DNA of 34,376 bases from Candidatus Spongiihabitans thiooxidans (GTDB lineage: Bacteria > Pseudomonadota > Gammaproteobacteria > Arenicellales > Poriferihabitantaceae): assembly GCA_001543005.1 (NCBI GenBank), contig LFLB01000005.1:1-34376 (forward strand), read 5' to 3'. The first letter of the stretch is position 1, and every line of letters starts with the position of its first letter. Position numbers and translations under genes: made by a program. The notes under the pieces are model-generated. The model was not told the origin of the DNA. It made no database searches and saw only the letters and a program-made list of their open reading frames with translations. Shown here piece after piece: positions 7,751 to 16,199 of this stretch.

Positions 7751-8674
7751 TCAGGTGCCCACTTGAGCCATTACCTCGGCGACGAAGTCATGCTTACGCT
7801 TTTCAATGCCTTCGCCAACTTCAAACCGCACCATCTGGGTTATGGTCACGCCCGCTTCTTTTATCAAATCGCCAACAGTTTGATCGGTATTTTTTACGAA
7901 AGGCTGCCCGAGCAACGTATTTTCTTTCAGGAATTTCTTTATGCGACCGCCCACCATTTTCGTTATGATATCCGCCGATTTTCCACTTTCTTCAGCTTGG
8001 GCAATGAAAATTTCTTTTTCTTTCTGAAGCAGATGACGGTCCATCTCTTGTTCAGAAATACACAAAGGTCTGCTGGCGGCGATGTGCATCGCGATATCAC
8101 GACTCAGTTCCTTGATGCCGTCTGCAGTACCGCCACTTAGTTTGACCAGCACGCCAATTTTTGAGCCATGTAAGTAACATCCGACAACACCGTCTTCGGC
8201 GTCAACCCGAGCAAATCGCCGGACGCTAATGTTTTCGCCGATTTTGGTAATTAACGCCTGTCGAGCGACCTCCACAGAATGACCATTTTCTAGATTGATT
8301 GAAGCCATCCACTTGTTGTCAGTGGCGTTGTCGGCCGGCGCGTTGCTCAAAGCCGCTTGGGCAACGCTGTTAGAAAAACTTTGAAAGGAGGCATCTTTGG
8401 CAACAAAATCGGTTTCACTGTTGACTTCTACCAATACGCTGGCAGATGGGCCATGAGCGGAAACAATGACACCTTCGGCGGCAATACGTCCCGATTTTTT
8501 CTGTGCCACAGCGGCTCCTTTTTTACGCAAATTCTCTATCGCTAAGGCCATGACATTGGCCATATCACCATTGCCCATATCGCCATTGGTTTCGGCCAAT
8601 GCTTTTTTGCAATCCATCATGCCCGCACCGGTTCGTTGGCGCAGTTCTTTAATCATTGCTGTAGTAATTGCCAT
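7751..8674 (-). CDS. tsf: elongation factor Ts
   Basis: This is the nucleotide-exchange factor for EF-Tu. The start ATG at 8674 is preceded by a good AGGAG. The UBA-like N-terminus reads ITTAMIKELRQRTGAGMMDC, followed by KKALAETNGD. The core carries VEVNSETDFVAKDASF, the TDFVA motif that contacts EF-Tu, and the C-terminus has QPFVKNTDQTVGDL. Length (307) is slightly above the usual 280-295. Part of the excess is a degenerate duplication (residues about 31-42, NGDMGNGDMANVM) where other EF-Ts proteins go directly from NGDIE to AIENLRK. It follows rpsB by 78 bases. Confidence 0.96.
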   Translation of the reverse strand: MAITTAMIKELRQRTGAGMMDCKKALAETNGDMGNGDMANVMALAIENLRKKGAAVAQKKSGRIAAEGVIVSAHGPSASVLVEVNSETDFVAKDASFQSFSNSVAQAALSNAPADNATDNKWMASINLENGHSVEVARQALITKIGENISVRRFARVDAEDGVVGCYLHGSKIGVLVKLSGGTADGIKELSRDIAMHIAASRPLCISEQEMDRHLLQKEKEIFIAQAEESGKSADIITKMVGGRIKKFLKENTLLGQPFVKNTDQTVGDLIKEAGVTITQMVRFEVGEGIEKRKHDFVAEVMAQVGT

Positions 8675-8752
8675 TTATTCAGGCTCCTGATAATGTGCTA
8701 TTTGGTCTGTCAGTCAGAAACAATTTGTTTTGGAAAACAACGAGCGTTCGGT

Positions 8753-9775
8753 CTAAGTGGTTTTTGCGGTTATTTTCTTTTTTAATGTTATTTTCTTTTT
8801 TGCGACTTTTTTCGTGGTCACTTTACCCTGGTCACCCTTGGACGCTTTTTCTTTATCGGCGTCTTTTGCTTCTGCTTTATTTTTGGCTACTTTCTTTCTG
8901 GTAATTTTCTTCCTGGCTACTTTTTTGACTTCTGGTTTTTCTTCTGGTGCGGAAGGTTCTGCATCAGCCGTCGCGGCTGGTTTGGCAACTGACTTCTTTA
9001 CCACGACCTTTGCGCTGGCCGTGCTCACAATCTGGTTCAAATTATCAACTTCAACGTATTCGTCATCGCCCGCGGCGATGTCTATGCTTTTGGCGGCGGC
9101 GCGGGCTTCAATAATCGCATCTGCGGCCGCTTCCAAATACAACGTGATTGCCTTGGAGGAGTCATCGTTGCCAGGTATGACATAGTCCACACCTTTCATG
9201 GAGCAGTTGGAATCCACTACCGCAATGACTGGGATACCCAGTTTATTGGCTTCCGCCACCGCGATATATTCATGCTCAACATCGATCACAAACAAAGCGT
9301 CCGGCAGGCCGTCCATATTTTTTATGCCGGAAAGCGTCCTATCCAGTTTGGCGCACTCCCTTTCAAGGGACAATCCTTCTTTCTTGCTTAATCGCGCAGT
9401 CGCATTTGAGGCGATACGCTGCTCAAGCTCTTTTAGTCGAACAATCGAATTCTTTACGGTTTTAAAATTAGTTAACATGCCGCCCAACCAGCGGTGATTA
9501 ACATAGGGCGCCTGGCAACGGATGGCCTGCTCTCTTACGATTTTTCCTGCCTGGCGTTTAGTGCCTACAAAAAGCACGTTGCCGCGTTGATTCGCAATCG
9601 AGCCGATGTAGTTCATTGCCTCGTTCAACATAGGCAGTGTTTTATCCAAGTTTATAATATGGATTTTATTGCGGTCACCAAAAATATAGGGTGCCATAGA
9701 GGGTGACCAGTAACGGGTCTGGTGTCCGAAGTGCACACCAGCTTGTAGTAGCTGGCGCATAGTAATCTCTGTCAT
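8753..9775 (-). CDS. rpsB: 30S ribosomal protein S2 with a long lysine/alanine-rich C-terminal tail
   Basis: The conserved core starts at ATG 9775 ([19 protein letters not shown]); a longer frame back to 9832 is not supported by the family. Core motifs include [45 protein letters not shown] and [25 protein letters not shown]2 joins late in 30S assembly and helps bind S1. The core ends near residue 240, the full length of the E. coli protein. About 100 further residues follow, rich in K, A and T (repeats such as KKVAKKKIT and [12 protein letters not shown]). There is no good Shine-Dalgarno sequence, as is usual for rpsB. Confidence 0.96.
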   Translation of the reverse strand: MTEITMRQLLQAGVHFGHQTRYWSPSMAPYIFGDRNKIHIINLDKTLPMLNEAMNYIGSIANQRGNVLFVGTKRQAGKIVREQAIRCQAPYVNHRWLGGMLTNFKTVKNSIVRLKELEQRIASNATARLSKKEGLSLERECAKLDRTLSGIKNMDGLPDALFVIDVEHEYIAVAEANKLGIPVIAVVDSNCSMKGVDYVIPGNDDSSKAITLYLEAAADAIIEARAAAKSIDIAAGDDEYVEVDNLNQIVSTASAKVVVKKSVAKPAATADAEPSAPEEKPEVKKVARKKITRKKVAKNKAEAKDADKEKASKGDQGKVTTKKVAKKKITLKKKITAKTT

Positions 9776-9964
9776 GCAAATATTTATCGTGTCGTGGGTT
9801 GAGCCTCCACGGTTACTGTTGCCAACCTGCAAATATCGGTTTCATTGCTGTACCATCAACCAACCTGTCTTTGCCGGCACCCAGGCAAACATAATTGCCG
9901 TGTGCGAATTAATGCCGATACGCTATTTATGGTTAGAGCATCGGTATAAGGGGGGCGGATTCTA
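9776..9964 (-). promoter_or_regulatory. rpsB promoter and 5' leader, probable S2 autoregulatory RNA
   Basis: On the minus strand an extended -10 (TGGTAGAAT, TAGAAT at 9964-9959) precedes a C-run where transcription would start. The resulting leader is about 175 nt, long for a bacterial gene. It has a potential stem near its 5' end (CCGATGC around 9944-9938 with ATCGG around 9919-9915). In gammaproteobacteria the rpsB leader is known to bind S2 and repress rpsB-tsf. Position and length match, but the detailed fold was not computed. Confidence 0.5.
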
Positions 9965-10035
9965 CCAAAAAGAGTTGAAGAAAAAAGCGTAATTTGGGAG
10001 CATAGCCATCCTTTTTCACATAATTATGATAAAAA

Positions 10036-10788
10036 ATGCCTGTAACCATCAAAAATAAGGAAGAAATCGAAAAAATGCGTGTCGCCGGGCATCTTGCCGC
10101 CCAGGTACTCGATATGATTCAGGGGGAAGTCAAAGCCGGCGTTTCCACCGAACAGCTCAATGCCATCTGCCATGATTACATCGTTAATGAGCAGAATGCC
10201 ATCCCTGCGCCGCTAAATTACCGTGGCTTCCCCAAATCAATTTGCACCTCAGTCAATCATGTAATTTGCCATGGCATCCCGTCCGGCAAAGTCCTGAAAA
10301 ACGGAGATATTATCAATATCGATATTACCGTAATCAAGGATGAGTTTCATGGCGATACCAGTAGAATGTTCTATGTCGGAGAACCCTCTATTCGAGCGAA
10401 ACGGCTGAGTGCAATCAGTTTTGAATGTATGCACAAAGGTATTGAACTGGTCAAACCCGGGGTGCAGCTGGGTGATATTGGGCACGTGATTCAGCAACAT
10501 GCCGAAAATAATGGTTTCTCAGTGGTTCGTGAATACTGCGGTCACGGCATCGGTCGGGTGTTCCATGAAGACCCGCAAGTTTTACACTACGGAAGCCCTG
10601 GAACCGGGCTGGCAATAAAACCGGGTATGACGTTTACCATCGAACCCATGGTCAATGCCGGAAACAAGGAAACCCGGCTGCTCAAGGATAACTGGACCGT
10701 GATCACCAAAGACCGAAGCCTTTCTGCACAATGGGAGCACACCATATTAGTCACCGATAGTGGGCACGAGATTCTCACCCTGTCATGA
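10036..10788 (+). CDS. map: type I methionine aminopeptidase
   Basis: This enzyme removes the initiator methionine from nascent proteins. The product has 250 residues. All metal ligands are present: D96 and D107 (NIDITVIKDEFHGDTSRMF), H170 (CGHGIGRVFHEDP), E203 (FTIEPM) and E234 (WEHTILVT). H79 (CHGIP) is the substrate-side histidine. It is divergent from rpsB, the ancestral gammaproteobacterial arrangement. No Shine-Dalgarno precedes the ATG, and a TATGAT box lies only about 6 bases upstream (10025-10030), so the message may be nearly leaderless. Confidence 0.96.
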   Translation: MPVTIKNKEEIEKMRVAGHLAAQVLDMIQGEVKAGVSTEQLNAICHDYIVNEQNAIPAPLNYRGFPKSICTSVNHVICHGIPSGKVLKNGDIINIDITVIKDEFHGDTSRMFYVGEPSIRAKRLSAISFECMHKGIELVKPGVQLGDIGHVIQQHAENNGFSVVREYCGHGIGRVFHEDPQVLHYGSPGTGLAIKPGMTFTIEPMVNAGNKETRLLKDNWTVITKDRSLSAQWEHTILVTDSGHEILTLS

Positions 10789-10822
10789 GCCGATTGACTC
10801 GTGCCGAGTCAGGTTCCCACGG

Positions 10823-10851
10823 TCGGTGAAAAAACCGAAGATATATTTTTT
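10823..10851 (+). terminator. possible terminator after map
   Basis: TCGGT at 10823-10827 pairs with ACCGA at 10834-10838 around an A-rich loop, followed by AGATATATTTTTTATT. The stem is short (5 bp), so this is a weak candidate. A separate GACTCG/CGAGTC hairpin with a 3-base loop lies just upstream (about 10796-10810) but has no T-run. Confidence 0.3.
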
Positions 10852-10893
10852 ATTATTGGCAGTCTTTGAGACTTGGGTTATGCCACTTCAATT

Positions 10894-11928
10894 ATGAAAC
10901 AGCGAGAAAATTTAAGAAAGGAATTTGTGAGTAAACACCAGTGGGGTGGGGATGGCGGTGGCGCAGAATTATTGCCGCTGTTTTCAGATGCCTCTTTTCG
11001 GCAATATTTTCGACTGTCCTGTGGCGGCAAAACCGCGATGTTAATGGATGCCCCTCCCGAGCATGGAAATATCCAGCCATTTTTGGATGTTACTGATCAT
11101 CTTCAACGGCTCGGACTGCGGGTTCCACAAATATTTTCCCATGATACCCGCAACGGATTCATTATTCTGGAAGATCTGGGAACCGAAACCTTTACTGCAC
11201 TGTTAAACATGGGCCGACAAGCATTGCCGTTGTATAAGAAAGCGATCAATGTTTTGGCGAAATTACACAGCAGCCCAAACGCCATAAACATTAATGTCGG
11301 CAACTACGATTTTGAGCGATTGATCGACGAAGCCTGTTTGTTTACCGGGTGGTATCTGCCTGCCATCATTGGTGAACCGGTCAATCAGCAACGGCGAGCG
11401 AATTACATTACCGCCTGGAAAGCGATCCACAACAATTTGCCGAACATCGAATCCACCTTGGTACTGCGGGATTATCATGCGGACAATCTTATGCTGGTGG
11501 ATAATCAGTGTGCATTACTCGATTACCAAGACGCGGTTATCGGCTCTCCCGCTTATGATGTTGTGTCGCTGCTGGAAGATGCCCGTAGAGACATCGATGA
11601 CAATTTATACACCCAAACTTTAGAGGCCTATTTTCATCAGCGCCCAAAAATAAATCGTCAAGCCTTTAATCATCACTGTCTGGTCTGGGGTGCCCAACGT
11701 CATTGCAAAGTCGCCGGGATATTTATGCGTTTATGGTTGCGTGACAATAAACCGCGCTATCTGGGTCATCTAGCCCGCGTGCTTGGACTATTGCGAAACA
11801 AACTAAATAACCCGACACTCGCTCCGCTGTCCGAATGGTTCGATCAAAATGAGGTCAGCCTGAATTACCAGGAACCACAAGCCAGTCGCGAACAAATACT
11901 GGATACGATATGCGTGACGCTTACGTAA
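10894..11928 (+). CDS. amgK: AmgK-like N-acetylmuramate/N-acetylglucosamine anomeric kinase
   Basis: This APH-fold sugar kinase phosphorylates MurNAc/GlcNAc at C1 in the cell-wall recycling shunt, feeding MurU. Family motifs are FSDASFRQYFRL near the N-terminus, FIILEDLGTETF as the hinge, and the catalytic loop LRDYHADNLML followed by ALLDYQDAVIGSPAYDVVSL, where the DYQD motif replaces the DFG of protein kinases. ATG 10894 puts about 30 residues before SDASFR, as in characterised AmgK. A GTG at 10927 has a better ribosome-binding site (AAAGGAA) and is a real alternative. The usual partner murU is not adjacent. The gene overlaps the next one by 19 bases. Confidence 0.8.
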   Translation: MKQRENLRKEFVSKHQWGGDGGGAELLPLFSDASFRQYFRLSCGGKTAMLMDAPPEHGNIQPFLDVTDHLQRLGLRVPQIFSHDTRNGFIILEDLGTETFTALLNMGRQALPLYKKAINVLAKLHSSPNAININVGNYDFERLIDEACLFTGWYLPAIIGEPVNQQRRANYITAWKAIHNNLPNIESTLVLRDYHADNLMLVDNQCALLDYQDAVIGSPAYDVVSLLEDARRDIDDNLYTQTLEAYFHQRPKINRQAFNHHCLVWGAQRHCKVAGIFMRLWLRDNKPRYLGHLARVLGLLRNKLNNPTLAPLSEWFDQNEVSLNYQEPQASREQILDTICVTLT

Positions 11929-12656
11929 TATCTATTATCCCGCTGAGTCATCTGGCGATTGCTTTTATTCCGGCTTTTCTGGTTATCGCACTATTTTATT
12001 GGTGGCAACTAAAAATTGGATCCGTTGTGTATGCGTTTATCCGCATGCTGGTGCAACTATTATTGGTTGGGTATTTTTTGTTGTGGATTTTCAATGCCGA
12101 CCAATCATGGATTGTGCTGATACTATTACTGGCTATGGTGGCGATTTCCAGTTGGATATCGCTTCGCACCGTGACCAAACACAGAACCGCTCTTTATCTA
12201 ACTGTATTGGTTTCAATTGCAATTGGAGGGGGTGTTACCCTGGCTCTGGTGACTCAGATCGTGCTTGCAGCAGACCCGTGGTTTCGTGCAAACACCCTGA
12301 TCCCTCTGGCCGGCATGATTTTTTCGAACAGCATGAATGGTATTAGTCTGGCTGCGGATCGTTTGATTGTCGAATTAAAATCGAGTACCGATTATCGCCT
12401 TGCTCGCAATGCGGCATTACACACGGCACTGATTCCCATGATCAATTCATTGTTTGCCGTGGGGCTGGTTGCCTTACCCGGCATGATGACCGGACAAATA
12501 CTTTCCGGTATTTCTCCGCTGATTGCTGCACGTTACCAAATTATGGTGATGTGTATGCTATTCGGTGCCGCGGGATTGTCCACTATCTTGTTTTTAGCGC
12601 TGAGCCAAAAATACTGGGTCAACCAGACGGATTTGTTTAAAAAATCCCCCAACTGA
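11910..12656 (+). CDS. fetB: FetB-like (UPF0014) ABC-type permease
   Basis: The product has 248 residues and about seven membrane segments. The conserved UPF0014 blocks are present: FIRMLVQLLLVGYFL, then LIPLAGMIFSNSMNGISLAADR, and further on NAALHTALIPMINSLFAVGLVALPGMMTGQILSG followed by ARYQIMVM. In E. coli FetB works with the ATPase FetA to export iron. No FetA gene is next to it here, so the ATPase must be encoded elsewhere or the transporter is orphaned. Overlap with the amgK end implies cotranscription. Confidence 0.85.
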   Translation: MRDAYVISIIPLSHLAIAFIPAFLVIALFYWWQLKIGSVVYAFIRMLVQLLLVGYFLLWIFNADQSWIVLILLLAMVAISSWISLRTVTKHRTALYLTVLVSIAIGGGVTLALVTQIVLAADPWFRANTLIPLAGMIFSNSMNGISLAADRLIVELKSSTDYRLARNAALHTALIPMINSLFAVGLVALPGMMTGQILSGISPLIAARYQIMVMCMLFGAAGLSTILFLALSQKYWVNQTDLFKKSPN

Positions 12657-13024
12657 TAGAGTGGGTTGACAAAATTATCTGCCGCTTGGGGAATTTCATT
12701 TTGGTGCTATCGTTGGTAGCCAAATTGCGTAAATAGTTGATGCATCTTTACAAACCGAGATCTCTGCATAATTCTCAAAAAAACCTGAAAACCTTAGCTT
12801 TTCCTGAAAAATCCAAATCGTTTAACAAATTCACAAAAGAACGTCACTTTTTATTCAAAAAACACCCGTGTTTTTACCTTTTTAGGGAAACTCTGATTAA
12901 TGTCATTCCTGCGAAAGCAGGAACCCAGAAATCGTTGGAAACACTGGACTCCCGCGTTCGCTGGAGTGACGCAAGAGGCGTTAATCAGAGTTTCCTTAGC
13001 CTTTATTTTTCTCTTTTCCAACCA
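12657..13024. other. intergenic stretch with a MITE-like repeat
   Basis: The left half (12657-12880) is AT-rich and contains no gene I can support. An open frame at 12737-13084 runs through the repeat described separately and into the opposite-strand transposase, and has no recognisable motif. The right part is the MITE-like palindrome. Confidence 0.6.
12884..12999. repeat. MITE-like palindromic element
   Basis: GGAAACTCTGATTAA at 12886-12900 is the exact inverse complement of TTAATCAGAGTTTCC at 12981-12995; the match extends imperfectly to about 20 bp. Inside is a second, imperfect inverted repeat of the widespread GTCATTCCTGCGAAAGCAGG type, ending in a GGAGTGAC arm. The element is about 115 bp and codes for nothing. 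The terminal repeats resemble IS5-group ends, so it may be mobilised by an IS5-type transposase. Confidence 0.75.
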
Positions 13025-13663
13025 TTAGACGCAATAATCCCCAGGTTGCCATCTCGCCTTATAAACATTCACCGCTCTGGTTAAATTATAGGCAATGGCT
13101 TTAAGATTAACTTCACTGGCAACCTTCTCTAGTGAGCGATATCTGCTCCTTGACAAACCATAAGTCCTTTTCAGCGTGCCAAACGTGCGTTCAACCACAA
13201 ATCGTCTTTTGCTGATGGCTTTGTTACGCAATTTGTTCCTTTGAATGAGGGTTGCATCCATCGCTACGTGTTTGCCATTAGCAAGTTTGGGCTGATTATC
13301 CTCAAGCATCGTGTTGATGAGCGCCAATAATGGGTCAAATAGATTTTGTTGGACTAATTTGTTTCTAAAACGCAAAAGGGTCGTCGCATCAGGTTTGTTG
13401 CCACTCAGACTAAATCCACAAAAGCTAATAAAGACCAAATCCCGATTTAGGCTATCCGCCAAACGCTCATCAGATAGATTATGCCAAGTGCCAATCAGCA
13501 ATGCCTTAAACAAACTCACTGCGGCATAATCAACGTTAATGTTTTTAAGTTGTTTGGCGATGGTTTGCCAGTGAATGATTTTATTGACAATGTCTAGTTT
13601 TGAACTGGGAATATTAACAAAACGATCAGCAAAGGTTTGTTCTTGGGTGGTAATAACACGCAT
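13025..13663 (-). pseudogene. IS5-family transposase with an in-frame internal deletion
   Basis: The 212-residue frame has the intact N-terminal part of an IS5 transposase (FADRFVNIP, LFKALLIGTWHNLSDERLAD, DATTLLRFRNKL) and the intact C-terminal part (FVVERTFGTLKRTYGLSRSRY, LKAIAYNLTRA). In the middle AMDATLI runs straight into QRNKLRNKAISKRR. The usual 90-110 residues between them, including the second catalytic Asp region, are missing. The first Asp (MDAT) and last Glu (VERTFG) survive. Without the middle block it cannot be an active DDE enzyme, although the frame is open and could make a DNA-binding protein. Both deletion sides are in frame. Confidence 0.8.
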
Positions 13664-13782
13664 TTGTTTTGTAAGTGATTGATTAAATATAGTATTTTAA
13701 CATAAATGACTGCGTTGTGATGTTATATTTGGGTTTAAGGTGGATTGATTGAGTTTTTTGTTTAATGCAGGGGTCTTAAACC

Positions 13783-14400
13783 ATGAACAATGAAATTATT
13801 ACCGCCTTAATCGCATTCGCCTTCGTCTCATCAATTACCCCGGGCCCGAATAATTTAATGCTGATGGCTTCTGGAACGAATTTTGGTTTTAAACACACGA
13901 TCCCACATGTCCTGGGCGTAGTTATAGGATTTACAGTGATGATCGTGCTGGTGGGTGTCGGGTTGCTACAACTATTCGACGCTTTTCCGCTCAGTTATTT
14001 GATACTCAAAGTTTTAAGCGTCGCTTATCTTTTTTATCTGGCCTGGAAGATTGCAACCTCAGCGCCATTAGAAAATGACGATACACGCTTGGAAAGCAAG
14101 GCCAAGCCGTTTACATTTTTGCAAGCGGCGTTGTTCCAATGGGTTAACCCCAAGGCCTGGGCGATGGCTTTAACGGCGATCAGTGCTTATATGCCACCGT
14201 TCCACTCAATGATTACTGTGGTGATGGTGGCAGTGATTTTTGGTGCCGTTACCCTGCCATCCACCAGTGTGTGGGTGTTGATCGGCTCTCAGATGCGGCG
14301 ATTTTTAACTAATCCATTCAGTCTGCAAGTATTCAATGTATGCACCGCCCTGTTATTAATTGGATCCCTCTATCCGATATTGTTCAGCACAAAAATCTAA
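13783..14400 (+). CDS. LysE/RhtB-family amino-acid exporter
   Basis: The product has 205 residues and six membrane segments. The family signature lies at the N-terminus (FVSSITPGPNNLMLMASGTNFG), followed by GVVIGFTVMIVLVGVGL. The central LFQWVNPKAWAMALTAIS is also diagnostic. Members export lysine, threonine, homoserine lactones or related compounds, and the substrate cannot be predicted. It stands alone between an IS5 relic and a convergent amidase gene. The gene appears intact. Confidence 0.85.
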   Translation: MNNEIITALIAFAFVSSITPGPNNLMLMASGTNFGFKHTIPHVLGVVIGFTVMIVLVGVGLLQLFDAFPLSYLILKVLSVAYLFYLAWKIATSAPLENDDTRLESKAKPFTFLQAALFQWVNPKAWAMALTAISAYMPPFHSMITVVMVAVIFGAVTLPSTSVWVLIGSQMRRFLTNPFSLQVFNVCTALLLIGSLYPILFSTKI

Positions 14401-14500
14401 GCAATCTCTGATTATTCCAGGCATTTCGAACGCCGTTGCACGACCTCGCCTGCTCACATGCAGTGCGCGCGGATGCCTGTAAGCGACGCCGAAATCGGTG

Positions 14501-15937
14501 TCAATACCGTAATGCGCTGACCGGGTTTGACGGCAAACAGCCTGGTCTAACTCGTCTGTTATTCAATATTTTTTCCACCGTAGCGACTACTTGATACAAA
14601 TAATCATCCTGATTATGACTCAATGAAACCATTAAACCAACCGGCGCATCGCCCGGCAGGTTGCAGGGCAGACTTATTGAACAGCCATTAAAATAATTCG
14701 CGGTAGATGCATTTCTCAGGCAACGTAGATTTATTTTCGCGGTATTTTCTGGAACCATGGTCTCGGCGATGGTCGGCGGCACACAGGCTACCGTTGGGCA
14801 GATTAATCCGTCCGCCTGCTGTTGTTCCATAACACGATTAAAGTCAAGACCCAATTCGGTCTTTTCCTGGTATCGGGCTTGTTGTTCCTGCTCAGTAACT
14901 TTCCGGGAATTTTTGAGCCGCTGACATACGAACGGATCGTATTCGTCTCCATATTGCTGAATCAGGGATTGATGATGTTGCCAAGCTTCGTAACCGACAA
15001 TCGGGCGTTTGAAAAACATATCGACGCATCGATCAATCACCGGCATGGGTCGATATTTTATTTCTACTCCAGAATCTTCAAGCCAGCCTAACGCGCTTTC
15101 AAAAGCCGCCTTGACTCGATCATCCAAATCCTCCAGCACCACCGACTCCGGAACAAGCAAACTCAAGTTGTTGCTGTCAAGTAGCCGCGGCTCAGGAAGC
15201 GCGCCGACTCCAGAATACGCTGCGGTGATGACTTGATCCAAAATGAAACAACTATCCAGGTCCACCGCCAACGGCCCCGGGGCATCAGAAGTGGGGGACA
15301 ATGGATACACATTATTGAGTGAATAACGTCCATAACTGGGTTTAACACCGACTATGCCGTTAAATGCAGCCGGGATGCGACACGACCCTGCGGTGTCCGA
15401 CCCCATAGTCGCGGCAACGATGCCTTCGGCCACACTGACAGCACTGCCCGAAGAAGACCCGCCGGGCAATCTTCCGGTTTCCCGATCCCAGATACTTTGG
15501 GGGTTGCCATAGTGGGGATTTAATCCCATGCCGCTAAATGCAAACTCGCTCATGTTTGTGCGACCGAGAAAAAGCAACCCTGAATGGCGAAGCGGCGCAA
15601 TGACATCGCAATCCTGCGTTGCGGCCTTGGCAATATTCTTCAACACCCTGGAGCCAGCAAGCGTGATTTCCCCGCGTACATCGAATAAATCCTTTAACGT
15701 AATCGGCAACCCCGACAACGGCGATAACGGCTTACCGGATTGGATTGCCTGGTCGATGAGCCTGTCAATGGCTTGAGCCTGGTCCACGATATCGTGATTG
15801 ATCGAAATAAAAACACTCTCGCTTTGTCTGGCTTTTTCCAGCTGCCGGGTCACAAGGTTTTCAACGCTTATTTCTTTTTTTTGAACCTGATGCGCCAGTT
15901 GGCGAAGGCCGAAATGTGAATGACTGGCTTGGGACAT
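14501..15937 (-). CDS. amidase-signature-family hydrolase
   Basis: The product has 478 residues. The Ser-cisSer-Lys triad can be placed: Lys in LPITLKDLFDV, cis-Ser in GGSSSGSAVSVAEG, and the nucleophile Ser in MGSDTAGSCRIPAAFNG. The last is a slight variant of the common GTDTGGSIRIPAA. KPSYGRYSLNNVYPLSPTSDAPGPLA follows as usual. It lacks a GatB/GatC neighbour, so it is more likely a stand-alone amidase (such as an aryl- or allophanate-type enzyme) than the glutamyl-tRNA amidotransferase subunit. The substrate is unknown. No signal peptide is evident. It is convergent with the LysE-type gene. Confidence 0.85.
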   Translation of the reverse strand: MSQASHSHFGLRQLAHQVQKKEISVENLVTRQLEKARQSESVFISINHDIVDQAQAIDRLIDQAIQSGKPLSPLSGLPITLKDLFDVRGEITLAGSRVLKNIAKAATQDCDVIAPLRHSGLLFLGRTNMSEFAFSGMGLNPHYGNPQSIWDRETGRLPGGSSSGSAVSVAEGIVAATMGSDTAGSCRIPAAFNGIVGVKPSYGRYSLNNVYPLSPTSDAPGPLAVDLDSCFILDQVITAAYSGVGALPEPRLLDSNNLSLLVPESVVLEDLDDRVKAAFESALGWLEDSGVEIKYRPMPVIDRCVDMFFKRPIVGYEAWQHHQSLIQQYGDEYDPFVCQRLKNSRKVTEQEQQARYQEKTELGLDFNRVMEQQQADGLICPTVACVPPTIAETMVPENTAKINLRCLRNASTANYFNGCSISLPCNLPGDAPVGLMVSLSHNQDDYLYQVVATVEKILNNRRVRPGCLPSNPVSALRY

Positions 15938-16032
15938 TGTCTTTATTCGTTATTCATTGAATAATAAACTCATTCGCGCTCATTGGCACAAGAAAATTGC
16001 ATTCATTCCGTCTTAACAGTAACATCGTCCAA

Positions 16033-16077
16033 CAGCATAATGGTTGATGGCTATCGTTCAGACGCTCTATATTTAAA
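16033..16077 (+). promoter_or_regulatory. promoter in the first copy of a 45-bp direct repeat
   Basis: This copy matches 20382-20426 at 41 of 45 positions. It contains TTGATG (16044-16049), an 18-bp spacer and TATATT (16068-16073), a reasonable sigma-70 promoter. It precedes the damaged glycosyltransferase segment, whereas the other copy precedes tpiA. All four differences are transitions. Confidence 0.6.
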
Positions 16078-16199
16078 AGGGCATGGCCAACTTCAGCCAA
16101 TATGAAATTAAGAAAAAATCATATCTGAAGCTCACCAGGCCCTACAAAAATCCCTTCAGGAGGCTGGATTATGCGAGACAACACAATGATTTAAGGATC

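Noticed and set aside
8757..9497. Open plus-strand frames opposite rpsB
   Set aside because: They are hydrophobic mirrors of the Lys-rich S2 tail on the other strand, with no independent support.
12903..12975. Possible CRISPR repeat
   Set aside because: It is a single palindromic unit without spacers or regular repetition.
12737..13084. Plus-strand 115-residue frame
   Set aside because: It reads through the MITE-like palindrome into the antisense side of the IS5 transposase.
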